A DNA stretch of 64,000 nucleotides from Blastomyces gilchristii SLH14081 (taxonomy: Eukaryota; Ascomycota; Eurotiomycetes; Onygenales; Ajellomycetaceae), in NCBI RefSeq assembly GCF_000003855.2, contig NW_003101681.1, forward strand, positions 2,549,893 to 2,613,892, in the 5' to 3' direction. Below the pieces are notes generated by a model. The model was not told the origin of the DNA. It saw nothing but the letters and a program-made list of their open reading frames with translations, and made no database searches. Positions 25,991 through 37,700 of the stretch are shown here, in pieces; the first letter of the stretch is position 1, and the number at the start of each line of letters is the position of its first letter. The position numbers and the translations under genes are program-made.

Positions 25991-26837
25991 TGTAAAAAGT
26001 CTACACTGAATAGATTAATATTATATTGATAGGTCTTATTTAACAAAGATAAAAATGTTAAAGAAGGAAAGAAAGAGAAAGTGTGAGAATCAGTGATCAA
26101 GATGAATATTTATACATGTATGTGATGATGTATGCAGTGAAGCTTCGGAGCAGAAGAATATACACATGTTTATAGCAGCCGAGAATCAGTGATCAGAAAT
26201 GGCCGAGAATCGGAGTGTACACTACACGCGTAGACTGGCCGCCAGGACCATGAATTTCACATTTAATTTCATTTGATCTGGTCTCATACATTTCTTGGCG
26301 TGAATCCCGCTGGGACTGGCTATCAAAAAAACATGTAAAGTCACTATATATCAGATCTTAAAATGAAACCATGACTTGAAAAAAATAAGAAAGTGATCTC
26401 ATTTGATCTCATTTAGTCTCATTCTTAGTATAAAGTTACTATTTTTAGACATTTTAAGGTTTTTTTTAAACTATTTTTAATTTTTTAAAAAGTAACACTT
26501 TTTGATAACACTTAAATAAGATTTAAAGTTATTTAAAGCAATAAAAATAATTTAAATTGAGAAGTGAAAATCATAATCTTATTTGAAAAATGTGATAAGA
26601 GTAGACAGTAAGTCTCACTGAGACAGTATGAAACTACTATTTAATGTTAAAACTATGTAATGAGATCAGTTGAATTGATAATGAAACTATCAAAAAATCT
26701 GATTCTAGTTTCAGACACGGTCACACGGTCAGTCTATACACGCGTTCGTAGCGGCCGCGAATCAGCGATCGGGAATAGAAGAATCTATGAAGTGTAATGA
26801 AATAGTCTATATAATTGATCAGGCGCAGCCCGCCACA
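25991..26837 (-). repeat. P0 5' LTR, split by a non-autonomous hAT element
   Basis: Starts TGTAAAAAGTC and ends CCGCCACA. Removing the 506-bp insert and one 8-bp duplication leaves about 333 bp, between the 314 and 393 bp of its relatives. Confidence 0.88.
26231..26736 (-). mobile_element. 506-bp non-autonomous hAT derivative (MITE-like)
   Basis: Ends TAGACTGGCCG and, inverted, TAGACTGACCG match the termini of the large hAT copies. About 100 bp of the left end and about 70 bp of the right end are shared. It is flanked by a perfect TACACGCG duplication (26,223-26,230 and 26,737-26,744). It codes for nothing and would depend on transposase from a full copy. It contains one copy of the family block GTAACACTTTTTGATAACACT near 26,490-26,512 (written here as two overlapping parts, GTAACACTTTTT and GATAACACT). 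Confidence 0.93.
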
Positions 26838-29640
26838 GTATTATTCAATAAGAATATTAAGATTGTTAAACACATAATGTTACAATAATATTAAAAGCTT
26901 AATTATCTCAATTCTGTAAATATTACTAAATTAGCAGTAGATTTATAACTGAGAATAAGAATTAAGAGTAATAGAGCTTTGTCATTCTGCAAGACCTGTG
27001 TACAGATAAAAATGACACATTCAATATTTATATCAATGATAAGAACTGTTAAATCTGTAATGAGATTCTTTGTAAATCTTGTAGATGATAGCTGTACACT
27101 ATATAATAAAAGCAATCTCTCTACTCATGAAGAAGCTAATTATTAAATAAGTATTATAGATAATATTACATGCTACAGATGAATTATTCTTATAATGTTA
27201 AAGAGTGAGATCACTATGTATTTAATAATCTTTATTGACAGAATTGAGATCACTACTTAACATTGAATTGAGACTTTACACTGAAATGATGAAGATGAAT
27301 TTAAAAGTGATGAATTAAAGATCTACTGTCAGTGAAAAGAAATTATATATAAAATCACTATATTTAATACATCACAGTTTAACAGCTCTGCAGAACATGT
27401 CAATCATATTATAGATGAAAAGATAAGAAGCTTACTATTTAACAGCAGACTTGTAAGAGAACTTTGAGATAAAGCTATTTAAGTCACAGTTATGATGATC
27501 AACATGTTCTTAACATTAATGAAGATTTACAGATGTCGGAAAGAGACCTCATTATCTTCTTTTAAAGCTTAAACAGGTGTTCAACCTTCTGCTCATTGAA
27601 CACACAGATGAGAATGTAAGATGTATAAGAAGAATCTGAAGAGTATTAATAAGCTTATAGATAGAACTGACAGTAAGTAATAATAATTAGTTGAATATCA
27701 AGAACTGTATTAATATTATATCTGAGACTCTGTAATCTGAAAGCTTGAGATTGCAAGAGATATTGTTTTTAATGAAGAATTAACAACAGAAGAAATACTG
27801 ATAAATGTCATTAAAGAAGCAGTTAAACTGTCAGAGAAATTGAATATTCTTGACACTATAAAGAAATGACAATACTACTTTCTAAGAAGACTTATAAAGA
27901 ATAAACCTGATATTTTAAAGATGCTTACTGATGATGATATGAATAATACACTGAAACTGATATATCTACTAGATGATGAGACAGAACTTGTTAATAATGA
28001 TATGAATAACTCTGTGAATAATGAAGATTCTGTACTCAGTGTTCTTAATGACTGTTCAATCACACTGACAGAGATCAAAAGAAGTTATGACTGAAAACAT
28101 TGACATCAGACAATGAGAAAGAAAGTGAAAACTTTTGAATAAAAGAAAATATATATTATTGTTGAAAAGGCTCTGAAAATGAATATTCTTACAGATAAAT
28201 GAGTGTATAATCAGAAATTGAATAATAAGAATGAAATCATTCACTTTAAAGCTTATTAAGTAATTAGAGAATTTCTACAATAATAAGATATTCATTATAA
28301 TAAGTTATATATAGTAGTGATATCTGAATCTACATCACAGAGCTTATTCACTATATTAACAGTAAGGAATTGAAAAGTCAGATCAATTGACTATGTATCT
28401 ACATTTTTAAATGAGATATTATCTCAGAATGAGATGATATTTATACAACTATTCACAGAGATTAAGCATGATTATGATGAATTAGTAGAGCTTGTATATC
28501 AGAGCTTATACAGAATAAAACAGATAGTAAGAATATAATATTTTCTTATAACAGAACACTTAATAAATCTAGAATTTAAGATCTCATTATATAATAATGA
28601 ATTTCTTTATCATTCAATTTATAAGTTATTCTTGACACTATATATCAATGACTGTCAAATCACAGAACCTGAAGAGAGTGAAATTGAGTGAATTTTAATG
28701 AAAATTAGAAAAAGATTCAAGATAAAAGAAGTTGAACAGAATAAACCTTATCTGCGAATAAAGATTAAATATCAGAGAAATGACAATCTAGTGATTACAC
28801 AGAGTCATTATATTGAGAAGATTCTTGAAGATTTCAGTATAAATAAGATGAATTCTGCAGAAACTTCTATAATGATGAGTATATAACTGAAATTTTCATC
28901 TGATAAGAATGATGAATTGAATAATAACTTTACAGCTATGAGATATTATCAAGAATTGAGATTATTACAGTATTTAATCTTAAGTAGCTGATCAGATCTG
29001 ATATTCACAGTTAACTATCTCTTATATTTTAACTTGTGTTTATATAAAGCATGTTAAGCAGTATTGAAGCATGTTCTATATTATATTAAGAAGATGAAAA
29101 ATTATGATATATTATATAAGAAGGAGATAGAAGATAGTCTGAGTTCTATGATATATTGTAATTTGAACTGAGTGAGAGTGAATTCTCAATACAAATTAAC
29201 TACTAATTATATTATATTGATTAATGAGTCACTGATCTCATAACAGTTACAGAGACAGATATCTATTATTAAATCAATTATAGAAGCTAAGTATATTACA
29301 GTTAGTAAGACAGCTTATAAGATAATCTGATTAAATAATATATTATATAACACTGAGTTAATGAATAATGAAAAAGTGAAAATATACTCACATCTATAAG
29401 TTGATAATAAGAAAATAATCAATCTAGTAAAGAGAGAATTCTTAATATAAAGATTATATTATATTAAGATTAGATATTATATTCTCTATAATTTAATTGA
29501 AAAAGAGAAAATTATGATGAAATATATTAATTCTACAGTGAATATAGCTGACAGTCTTATCAAGTCACTGACAAACCCTGCATTTGAAGATTTTATCAAA
29601 AGAGTTGATATTCAGAAAATTAAGAAGAAATGATTGAATG
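26838..29640 (+). pseudogene. C1 pol fragment: integrase, RT, RNase H (Ty1/copia)
   Basis: Integrase C-terminal half (about 26,990-27,700), then RT with YINDCQI in place of YVDD-type (about 28,645), then RNase H (about 29,150-29,560) in which the usual D-W-A-G segment is changed and the TEAEY motif reads IEAKY. Broken by many stops. Domain order IN-RT-RH identifies the copia lineage. It is more decayed than C2: the catalytic aspartates of RT and RNase H are partly changed to Asn. Confidence 0.82.
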
Positions 29641-29655
29641 ATAATAATAATACAG
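26838..29655 (+). mobile_element. Ty1/copia element C1, right part
   Basis: The 3' part of a copia element; its 5' part must lie left of the window beyond P0. It aligns throughout with C2 (48,890-51,280 plus 58,933-59,404). It ends at ATAATAATACAG (29,644-29,655), the duplicated target of the LINE; the same 12 bases at 33,448-33,459 rejoin C1 to its 3' LTR. Confidence 0.88.
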
Positions 29656-29679
29656 TTATTATTATTATTCTTCAATTAT

Positions 29680-29733
29680 AGATGTATGCAGTCAGAGACT
29701 ATGACATCTACCTGAGAACTTTTAGTTCTCAGG
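29680..29733 (-). ncRNA. LINE 3'-UTR hairpins next to the tail
   Basis: Two stem-loops lie just before the tail. The distal one has a perfect 10-bp stem and 3-nt loop (29,711-29,720 with 29,724-29,733, CCTGAGAACT arms). The proximal one has a 6-bp outer stem AGATGT/ACATCT and a 4-bp inner stem AGTC/GACT with loop TCT, followed by ATAATTGAAGAATAATAA. Such 3' hairpins are recognised by the RT in stringent LINEs. The proximal structure is mirrored in the SINE at 54,911-54,940. Confidence 0.75.
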
Positions 29734-30023
29734 GTTTTTCCTATATCTGTAAAGTTAACTATTATACATTCATCAATTTCAGATATGCAAAATCAGAAAA
29801 TTCCAGCCCAGAATACAAAAACTGTTTACAAATTGCAGTGTTTTAACATCATCTCATACTTTGAAACCATTTGACAATATCATGACAAAGGAAAAGAGAA
29901 CACAGTCTTAAAGATAGACACATTAAATAGATAGACAGAAAGAAATTAAAAGGAAAAGATAAAATAAAGAAAGACTGTAACAAAACAAATTATTAAAAGA
30001 TAGTATATAGCTGTTTTAACAGA

Positions 30024-33000
30024 CTATATCTGGTTGATTTCCTCCTCTTCATATTCAGATAATTCTGAATTTAGTCATTTTCTTGTAGCTGCTTGAGTTT
30101 CTGATAGAAAGTCTATTAAGTATTTAATTCCTGTCTCAGTTGAGAATAAGAATCTCATATTTAATTGATTTAGATTATACTTCTCTTTCAATCTGACTCT
30201 GAGATTATTGTATAATGCACAGTGCATTATAATATACTCAGGATTCTCATTTGTATTGCAGAATGAGCATTCTATTGAGTCAAATCTATCATCAAATCTT
30301 TGTATATAAGATTTGAAATAGTCATGTCCTAGTTTCAGCTGTATTATAGATGAGAATATTTTCTTTTTACATTTAATTGAACAAGATTTCCACTTGGGTT
30401 TTGTTTCAAATCTTGAATAATGTATACTCTTCTTTTGTTTCTGCCAGCTTTCATTTCACTTGTTTAAACAAGATTCTTTTATTTTTCTCTTTATAAAAGA
30501 CCAGGACACAATTTTTTGAATAGATCTGCTTAATTCTGCACCCTTTTTTGCAGCTGAATCAGCCAATTCATTGCCATGAATATTCATATGAGCAGGAACC
30601 CAGTGCAGATGAATTATCAGCTTTGATGTTCTTCTCTTTTGAATTTTCAAAATAGAGTTTAAGATCAGTTCAAGATTCATTTGATCATTATGAATCTGAC
30701 TATTTCTAAGTCTCTTTAAAGCAGCTTGACTATCAGAGAATATTCATGCCTCTTTCAAACAATTTTCTCTTTTATGAGATTTCATTTCAATGAGTTTGAA
30801 AGCTTTCACTATTACAAATAGTTCAGCATCAAAGACTTCACATTCAGAGCCTAGATTTCAGAAGTCTGAGATAAAATTGATATTATCTTCAGTATAAGCA
30901 ATGCCTGTGCCTAATCTATTCAAGTTCTCATTTTTTGAGTCATCTGAATAAATCAGAATAGAGTCTTTTATATTGATTGTAGAAATTCTCTTCAAATGCT
31001 GTTCACATTCTTTCTCTTTTGATAGTTCACTTATTTATAAGTCTATAAGAGATTCAAGCTTTTCTCTCCAGGGAGATAACTTCTCATGATCAACTTTTTC
31101 AACATTTAAAGAAGAAAATTGATTTTTAATCAGAGAGCATAGTCTGTACAGTTGAGAAGGCATTTTCTTTGAAGAATTATTTTCATTCCAATCAAGAAAT
31201 CTATTCCAATCCAGTTCATTTCCAGAGTTAATTGATGGAAATGAAGAAGAGACTCTTTCTCTGATTATATGATTTGAGCTCATCTTTACAACTCTCAGAG
31301 CATAGTTCATACAGGCCTTTTCAAATCTAATAGCAGGAGGAGAAATTGAAGCTTCAATTTCCATTGCTTTAATAGGAGATGATTTGAATGCTTTCAGAAT
31401 TCTTCTCAAGGCTCTGTTTTGCAGACTTTGAAAGAGTTCAGTGAAATTCCCTTGATTATTTCATCAAACTTGAACTCCATAATCAGCTACTGATGTAATA
31501 CAGGCTATATATAACTGTCTCATAGCCTGGAAGGATAGACCTCTCTCTGTATTTGATAGTCTGATTATGTTGTTCAATAGTCTTTCTGCCTTGACAGTTC
31601 TTTGTTGAATGTGATATTTAAAATTCAACTTGGAGTTTAATCATACTCCTAATCATTTGACATTTACACTGAGTTTAATCTCTCTATTTAAAAGAATTAG
31701 AGATAGTTCTTTCTCATTGAATCTTGAAAAGAAGTGAATTAACTCAGTTTTATCCATATCAAATTGAATTTGATTGATATCTGCTCTAACAAAGATTTTC
31801 TTTGCAGCTTCTTCAATTACTTTCAAATTCTCTTTGATAGTTTTTGAGCTGTAGACTAGACCAATATCATTCACATAACTCAGAGATTGCACTATTCTCA
31901 TATTTCTATTTTTAAATAGATATGCAGTGTATATTGCAAATAAAATGAGTGAGATTGAAGATCCCTGTGGTACTCTCACTTTTATCTCAGTCTTGTCTTG
32001 TTTCATTTCATCAAAGAAGAGTTGTATACTTCTTTTAGATATAAAACAGTTAACTCATTTTATTAGAGAAAGTGGCAGTTTTAATATCTTCAATGTCTGA
32101 ATTAATCTTGACTTTGAAACATGATCAAATGCTTCTTTTATATCAATAAAAACTGCAGTTGAGACCAGACTCTCATGCTTTGCTATTTGAATATCATGAA
32201 CAACTGAGAGAACAGTGTCAATTGCAGAACACTGTTTTCTACCTCTCATTTGTTCACTGAATAAAAGAGAATCATCTATAGAGCTTATAAAAGATAGTTG
32301 AGTAGCTATTATCTTTTCTAAAACCTTTCCTAGGCAGTTCAATAGAGATATTACTCTATATGACTTAGAAATTGAAGTTTTTCTATTAGGTTTTGCAAGA
32401 ATCACTCCAGTGGCTTCTCTCCAGCATTCAGAATGATATCCATTTTTCAAGAGATTGAAAAAGAGCTCAAAATATTCATTCTTTAAGTAGGAATATGTAT
32501 TCTGAATAATCAAGTGATTAATTGAATCAGGACCTGCAGCAGTTTTAACAGAACTTGAGAAGATAGCTGACTCTAATTCATCTTGTGTAAGATCAGGCCA
32601 TTCCCAGTCATTTTCATCAATGTAGTTGAGAAGTGATATATTCTCTTTCTCTGAATCTGAATCTGAATCTGGTGAGTTCTGAAAGAGAATTCTCATGAAA
32701 GCTTGACATTTTTCCTCAAAAGAGTATGCTGTATATGATTCATTCTGAAACTCATATTCTAAGGCTGGAAGTTTTGCTACACTTCTTGTTTTAGTATAGT
32801 TAAAAGCTTTAAAAACTTTCTTCTCTTGTGCTTCTTCAAGAAATTTATTTCAGCAGTCTGTTTTAGCTCTTTTAATATCTGAAAAATATTCATTTCTGAC
32901 AGCTTTGAACTCTTCATCAGATATTACATCATTCTTTCAATCTCTTCTAGCAGTAGCTAATTCTTTTCTTTTAGATGAGATATTCTCATTCCATCAAGGT

Positions 33001-33446
33001 TTTGAAAACTCAGAAGATTTTCTCTTTGAAATATTATCTCTAACACTTGTTAGAATAATAGATGTAATAAGCTTCACTCTATTCTCAAGCATTTCATTTG
33101 AGACATCTTGACCAGAATTCCAATATAGCTCATTCTGTCTTTCAGATTTTAACAGTTTTATGCTTTTTTCAACTGCTTTCCAATCAGCTTTTTCAAAGTT
33201 ATACTGATTAGAGAGAAGAGGATTTTCACTCATTTGTTTTTCACTCAGTTCAATATTAAATTGAATAATCTCATGACCTGATTCTGATGTCTCATTTGAA
33301 TCAATAAACCAGTTTACAAGTCTTCTTTTCATTAGATTTTGTGACATGAAGGTTAGATCTATAATAGACTTCTGTTTCATGTCTTTTCTAAAGAATGTTT
33401 GTTGATCAGACTTATTAACCAAATCTATTGAATGCTCAAAGGTTCA
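30024..33446 (-). pseudogene. LINE ORF2-type protein: EN end, RT, RNase H, zinc finger
   Basis: One reading frame runs from the 5' truncation to TAG at 30,024-30,026 without a frameshift, interrupted only by stop codons, many at Trp positions (for example 32,994). Order: end of endonuclease (IDLTF, SGHEIIQF, about 33,350-33,230), RT (TAAGPDSIN, ISLLNCLGKVLEKI, AVFIDIKEAFDHVSKSRL, then YVNDIGLVYS where YxDD is expected), RNase H (HWVPAHMNIHGNELADSAAK, about 30,600) and a C-terminal finger (ECSFC...MHC, about 30,250). The catalytic YVDD reads YVND, a G-to-A change. Confidence 0.9.
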
Positions 33447-33459
33447 TATAATAATACAG

Positions 33460-33799
33460 TGAATCAATGAATTTTATATATATTTCTTAATTTTTATAAT
33501 TATTGCTATATGAATGTCTTTTCTAATGAGAAAATCAGAGTCTGATTCATGTAATTAATTATTATTGCATTTTTGAAAGATTTGAGAATGAGAGAGGCCC
33601 CGGGTGACGGCTTATTATAGGTCACAGTGTAGCAAGAGAGAGTGTTGATGATTACTACATCTATTCTAGTCACGTGCCACTCCAACCTGTTAATGATTAC
33701 TACACCTACTCTAGTCACGTGCCACCCCAACCTATTCATTTAGTGTAACTCGCGTAGATAGATTACACACACACAATATAACAATGTTATTCTTCAAGA
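33460..33799 (+). repeat. copia LTR shared by C1 (as 3' LTR) and C2 (as 5' LTR)
   Basis: Homologous to the LTR at 59,405-59,699 (295 bp) but with an extra 45-bp tandem unit (33,650-33,694 and 33,695-33,739, each containing CTAGTCACGTGCCAC). C1's 3' end precedes it (across the LINE) and C2's leader and Gag follow it, with no second LTR between. The exact edges are uncertain: the motif TGAA...TTCA suggests 33,468-33,796. GGTTATAAAGCTC right after it may be the primer-binding site. Confidence 0.85.
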
Positions 33800-34483
33800 G
33801 GTTATAAAGCTCTTTACAAGCAATGAATAACTGCAATAACATGCTAAATTGACATCTTCACACATCATTACAAGCATGTCTAGATGATTTATTAAGTGAT
33901 TGAACTCATGATTAATCTAAGATTCAGAGAGACATCTAACTTAATAAAAGAATATATGCTTTTAAGACAGAGAAATGAGAAAACATCAAAGCAGTAAATA
34001 CAAGATCACAGATCACTGTTAATATTAATAACAAATTAAAAGACAGCTTCTGAGATATTTGAGTCAGATAATACAATCATGAAAGAATAATCTGATAAGT
34101 TCAATGTATATAAAGACTCAGTTGAAGATATCAGTGAGATGTTAGATAATGCAGAGAGCTCAAGTGATTGAAATGACAATAGCTCAGTAAGTGAGAAGAC
34201 TCACATGAGACTAGAAATTGCAAGACTTCAGCATAAGGTTGAGTGAATAAAGACCAGTAGAGGTGACTCTGCAGGTGATGAGATAAGAGCAGATCTGACA
34301 GAATATCTTCAATGAAAAGAGAAGATATCTGTCATAATAAAAGTTCTTGAAGAATTCAGAAGCTAAGTAAGACTTATCAAAAGATCAATAGTTCTCACTG
34401 AATTCATTAACTACTCAATGTAAAGAGAGAAAATTCTTTTAACTGCAGAGCAGTCTGAAACTGATGATATTCTTGAAGATAAT
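33800..34483 (+). mobile_element. copia C2, piece 1: leader and Gag N-terminus
   Basis: Follows the shared LTR. From about 34,040 a decayed + strand frame rich in charged residues can be read as the N-terminal Gag. It stops at ATAAT (34,479-34,483), the target of G-A, which recurs at 41,877-41,881 where Gag continues. Confidence 0.75.
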
Positions 34484-34741
34484 TGTAAGAAATCCCGCTT
34501 CTCGCGGATTCTTTACCTCTATTTCTATCTCTCACATAATCAATAGAGCTAGCAGCTCTTGGCTACACATAACTATATAGACTGGAGTTCATGAATACTA
34601 TTCATAACTCAGCTTAAATACTATTATACATTTAATCTCTACATTTTATCTTTCTACTGTGAATACTTCTAGTAGTTAACAGTACATATCACATCAAGCT
34701 GCAAACATCTGAATAATCACCTGTGAGCACTTATTCTTACA
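34484..34741 (+). repeat. G-A 5' LTR
   Basis: 258 bp. Compared with the 3' LTR the differences are transitions: CCCGCTTCTCGCGG here is TTCTGCTTCTTATAG-like there, i.e. loss of CpG and CpC sites. Confidence 0.92.
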
Positions 34742-34773
34742 TTTCAAGCTCAGTCAGTCAGCAATCACCTGTT

Positions 34774-37700
34774 ATGACTGAAAGAACTAGAAACTTATAT
34801 ACTTCAATCTCTGTGAACTCTACTGCAGATACTCAGAAGCAGTCATCTGAATTATGAATAATCTTTATAAAAGAAGTCTCAGAGAACTTATCAATCACTT
34901 ACAGAACATCATTCTCTGTATCTGTGATAGAGAAACTCTCTGAATCTCTGAATAAATCAATCTCAGTGAAGAACATTCTTAAGTATCTTCTATGAGATCA
35001 AGCTATTTTTCTATAAGAAATGCTTACTGTCTGTAAACACTCTCAAACTGAGTCTCTAGACATAATCTTCAGAGATATCTATAAACTGAAAAGAAACTTT
35101 CTTAAGCTATAATCACTTAAGATTACTTATTGAATTACATTTTATAAAAGCTTTTACAAGTTTGTATTTGAAATTGACTCACAAGCTCAGCTGTATAATA
35201 TGAAAGATGAAGAAGCTGTTATCTATATAATAACAGATCTCTATTACACTGAAGTTAAGAACTGACTGAATTATTTAGAGAATAATTATAAGAGATTCTG
35301 CTGATCTGTTCTCAAGATTTATCTAGAGAATAAGTTGAGAAACTCTGCAAGCTGAACAGAGAACACCTGAGCTGTGATTATTAATATTAGAAAAAGAGAT
35401 GAGAAATCTGATGAAGACTACTCACAGTGCTTTATAAAATTATGATGTGAATTAAGATCTGTGAAAACAGAGCTCTGAAACAAGATCTGAATGATAATAT
35501 TTATAAAGAGACTGAATAAAGATATACAGAATAAGCTCATTGAGTAAGACTCTAAGCTCTTAACTCTGAAGAAACTGATGACTCTTATTTATTACTTATG
35601 AATCACTGTGAGAGTCACAGACTTATAGAGAGTGAATTATCAATCAGCTTCATAAGAGTTAGAATAACAGAGAACAGATTTATCAGAAAAAGATAACAGA
35701 GTACAGAGAGATTTGTGTCTAACTACTGAGCAGAGAGAAAGAGTTTTATAAGCTTCTGTAAATAGAGTGTATAACAGAGAGATTAAGAAAAAGAGACTCT
35801 GCTTTATCTGTTCTAAATCAGAACATCTTCACACAAACTGTTCAAATAAATTAAAATAGAAATTTGAGAAGTTATAGACAGAGTCAGTAACAGTCTTCTT
35901 AAAAGTCTTAAAACTGATATCTGAATCTGTTGCTTCTCTGATGAAAATGCTTACTTATAGAGAGAGACTGCATCACAGTACTGCTGCTCTGTAAGTATAA
36001 AAAGTATTAATAAACTCAGAATCTCAGGTCACTGTGATGTCTTTAAAGCTTACAGAGTGAATGAACTGAAAGATGAAAACTGAGAATCTGCTCTTATAAT
36101 AAGCAGAGTATGAGAACTCAGACCTGAGAGCTGAGAGACTTATAAGAGTTATCTTTGAATTGTAAGATCTCTCTGAAATCTGAAGAAGATTTGTAAAAAC
36201 TGTGATTATCACAGACATCACAGATAACATATATTTGAGACTTATATAACTTTAAAGACACAATCTGTACATAGCTGTCTGTGAGTCAGGTTTATACTTC
36301 TGATCAGTGTTGACAGACTCACTTATAAAGATAGAATCAGTTAATGCTGTAGAGTTAATTAGAGAAGATAAGCTTATCTATATAATAACTTTATAAGTGT
36401 CTGAGAATCTCACAGTTATGAAAACTGAGCTTCAGATATCAGAGAAATACTAAGATCTTATAGAGATATTCAGCTTAGTAAAGACAGCTGAGCTTTCTTC
36501 TCATCATGAGAAGAATCTGATAATAGATTTAATAGAAAAGTAGAAACTCTTCTGAGAATTAATCTATAAGCTCTCTCATCACAAGACAGAGATCTTGCAG
36601 ATCTATGTAAAGAAGAATCTGAAGAATGACTTTATCTGATCTTCACAGTTCTTTATAAAAGCCTCTGTGATATTCATGAAGAAGAAGAATAAAGATCTCA
36701 GATTATATATAGACTACTGTGATCTGAACTTCAAGATAATAAAGAGTTACTATTCTCTGTCTCTGATTGAGAATGTGATTAACTGTCTTACAGAAGCTGT
36801 TATATTCACACAACTGAATATAATTAATATATATACACAGCTGTGAATACAGTCTGAGAATGAATGAAAGACTGTCTTTAGAACTGTACTGAAATTGTTT
36901 GAATATCTAGTGATGTCTTTTGATCTGACTAATATCTCTGTGATATTTCAGTCTTTTATTAATAAAATACTTTATGTATATCTGAATGTCTTCATGATAA
37001 TATATCTGAATAATGTGATAGTGTACTCTATAAAGAAGAAAGAACACACTGAGCATGTGTAAAGTGTGTTAAAGATCTTAGATGAGACAGAACTGTATAT
37101 TAAGCTTGTAAAGTGCAACTTCAGTTCTGAATGTCTTCATGATAATATATCTGAATAATGTGATAGTGTACTCTATAAAGAAGAAAGAACACACTGAGCA
37201 TGTGTAAAGTGTGTTAAAGATCTTAGATGAGACAGAACTGTATATTAAGCTTGTAAAGTACAACTTCAGTGCTTATTGAATTAATTTCCTAGAATATGTA
37301 ATCATCACAGATGATATTCAGATGAAATCTTCATAAGTTAAGACTATTTTATCATGACTGAAGTTAACTAGTATTCATGAGATTCAGATCTTTCTGAGCT
37401 TTGTGAATTTCTATAGATGATTTATCTTTGTATTCATGAGAATCTTCTTAACTCTTACAGACATGCTGAAGAGTGAAAATAAGAAGAAGTCATTTTATAA
37501 ACAGAGAATAAAAAGATTGTTGAGAAGAAAGAACTGTGAGAACTTTCTTATCTCAGAAGCTCATGAGATCTTTGTAAGATTGAAACAGATATTCACAGAT
37601 ACAGTGATACTGTTCTACTTTGATTTCTTACTCTTAATCAGATTAGAGACAGATATCTTCTTCTTTATAATTTCAGAAATAGTCTCATAACTACAGCTAA

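Larger units (their letters stand above)
24251..26837 (-). mobile_element. chromovirus P0, right piece with its 5' LTR
   Basis: P0 resumes after P2 with protease and Gag (minus strand, 24,251-25,990) and ends with its own 5' LTR (25,991-26,837), which is interrupted by a hAT derivative. The LTR ends CCGCCACA. Beyond it GTATT begins copia C1, so P0 is inserted in C1. P0's 3' LTR lies off the window. Confidence 0.85.
29656..33447 (-). mobile_element. 5'-truncated LINE (non-LTR retrotransposon with RNase H)
   Basis: A 3,792-bp element on the minus strand, flanked by a perfect 12-bp duplication ATAATAATACAG (29,644-29,655 and 33,448-33,459). Its 3' end (left) is a tail of GAATAATAATAATAA units; its 5' end breaks off inside the endonuclease domain. 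RT plus RNase H plus a C-terminal Cys/His finger places it in the I/Tad-like group of fungal LINEs. Target and tail share the AAT repeat, as expected for target-primed reverse transcription with microhomology. It is much less mutated than the LTR elements around it. Confidence 0.9.

Noticed and set aside
33506..33739. Minus-strand frame in the copia LTR, repeated at 59,445-59,639
   Set aside because: Falls wholly in LTR sequence, starts at the LTR repeat unit and has no domain; similarity reflects LTR homology.
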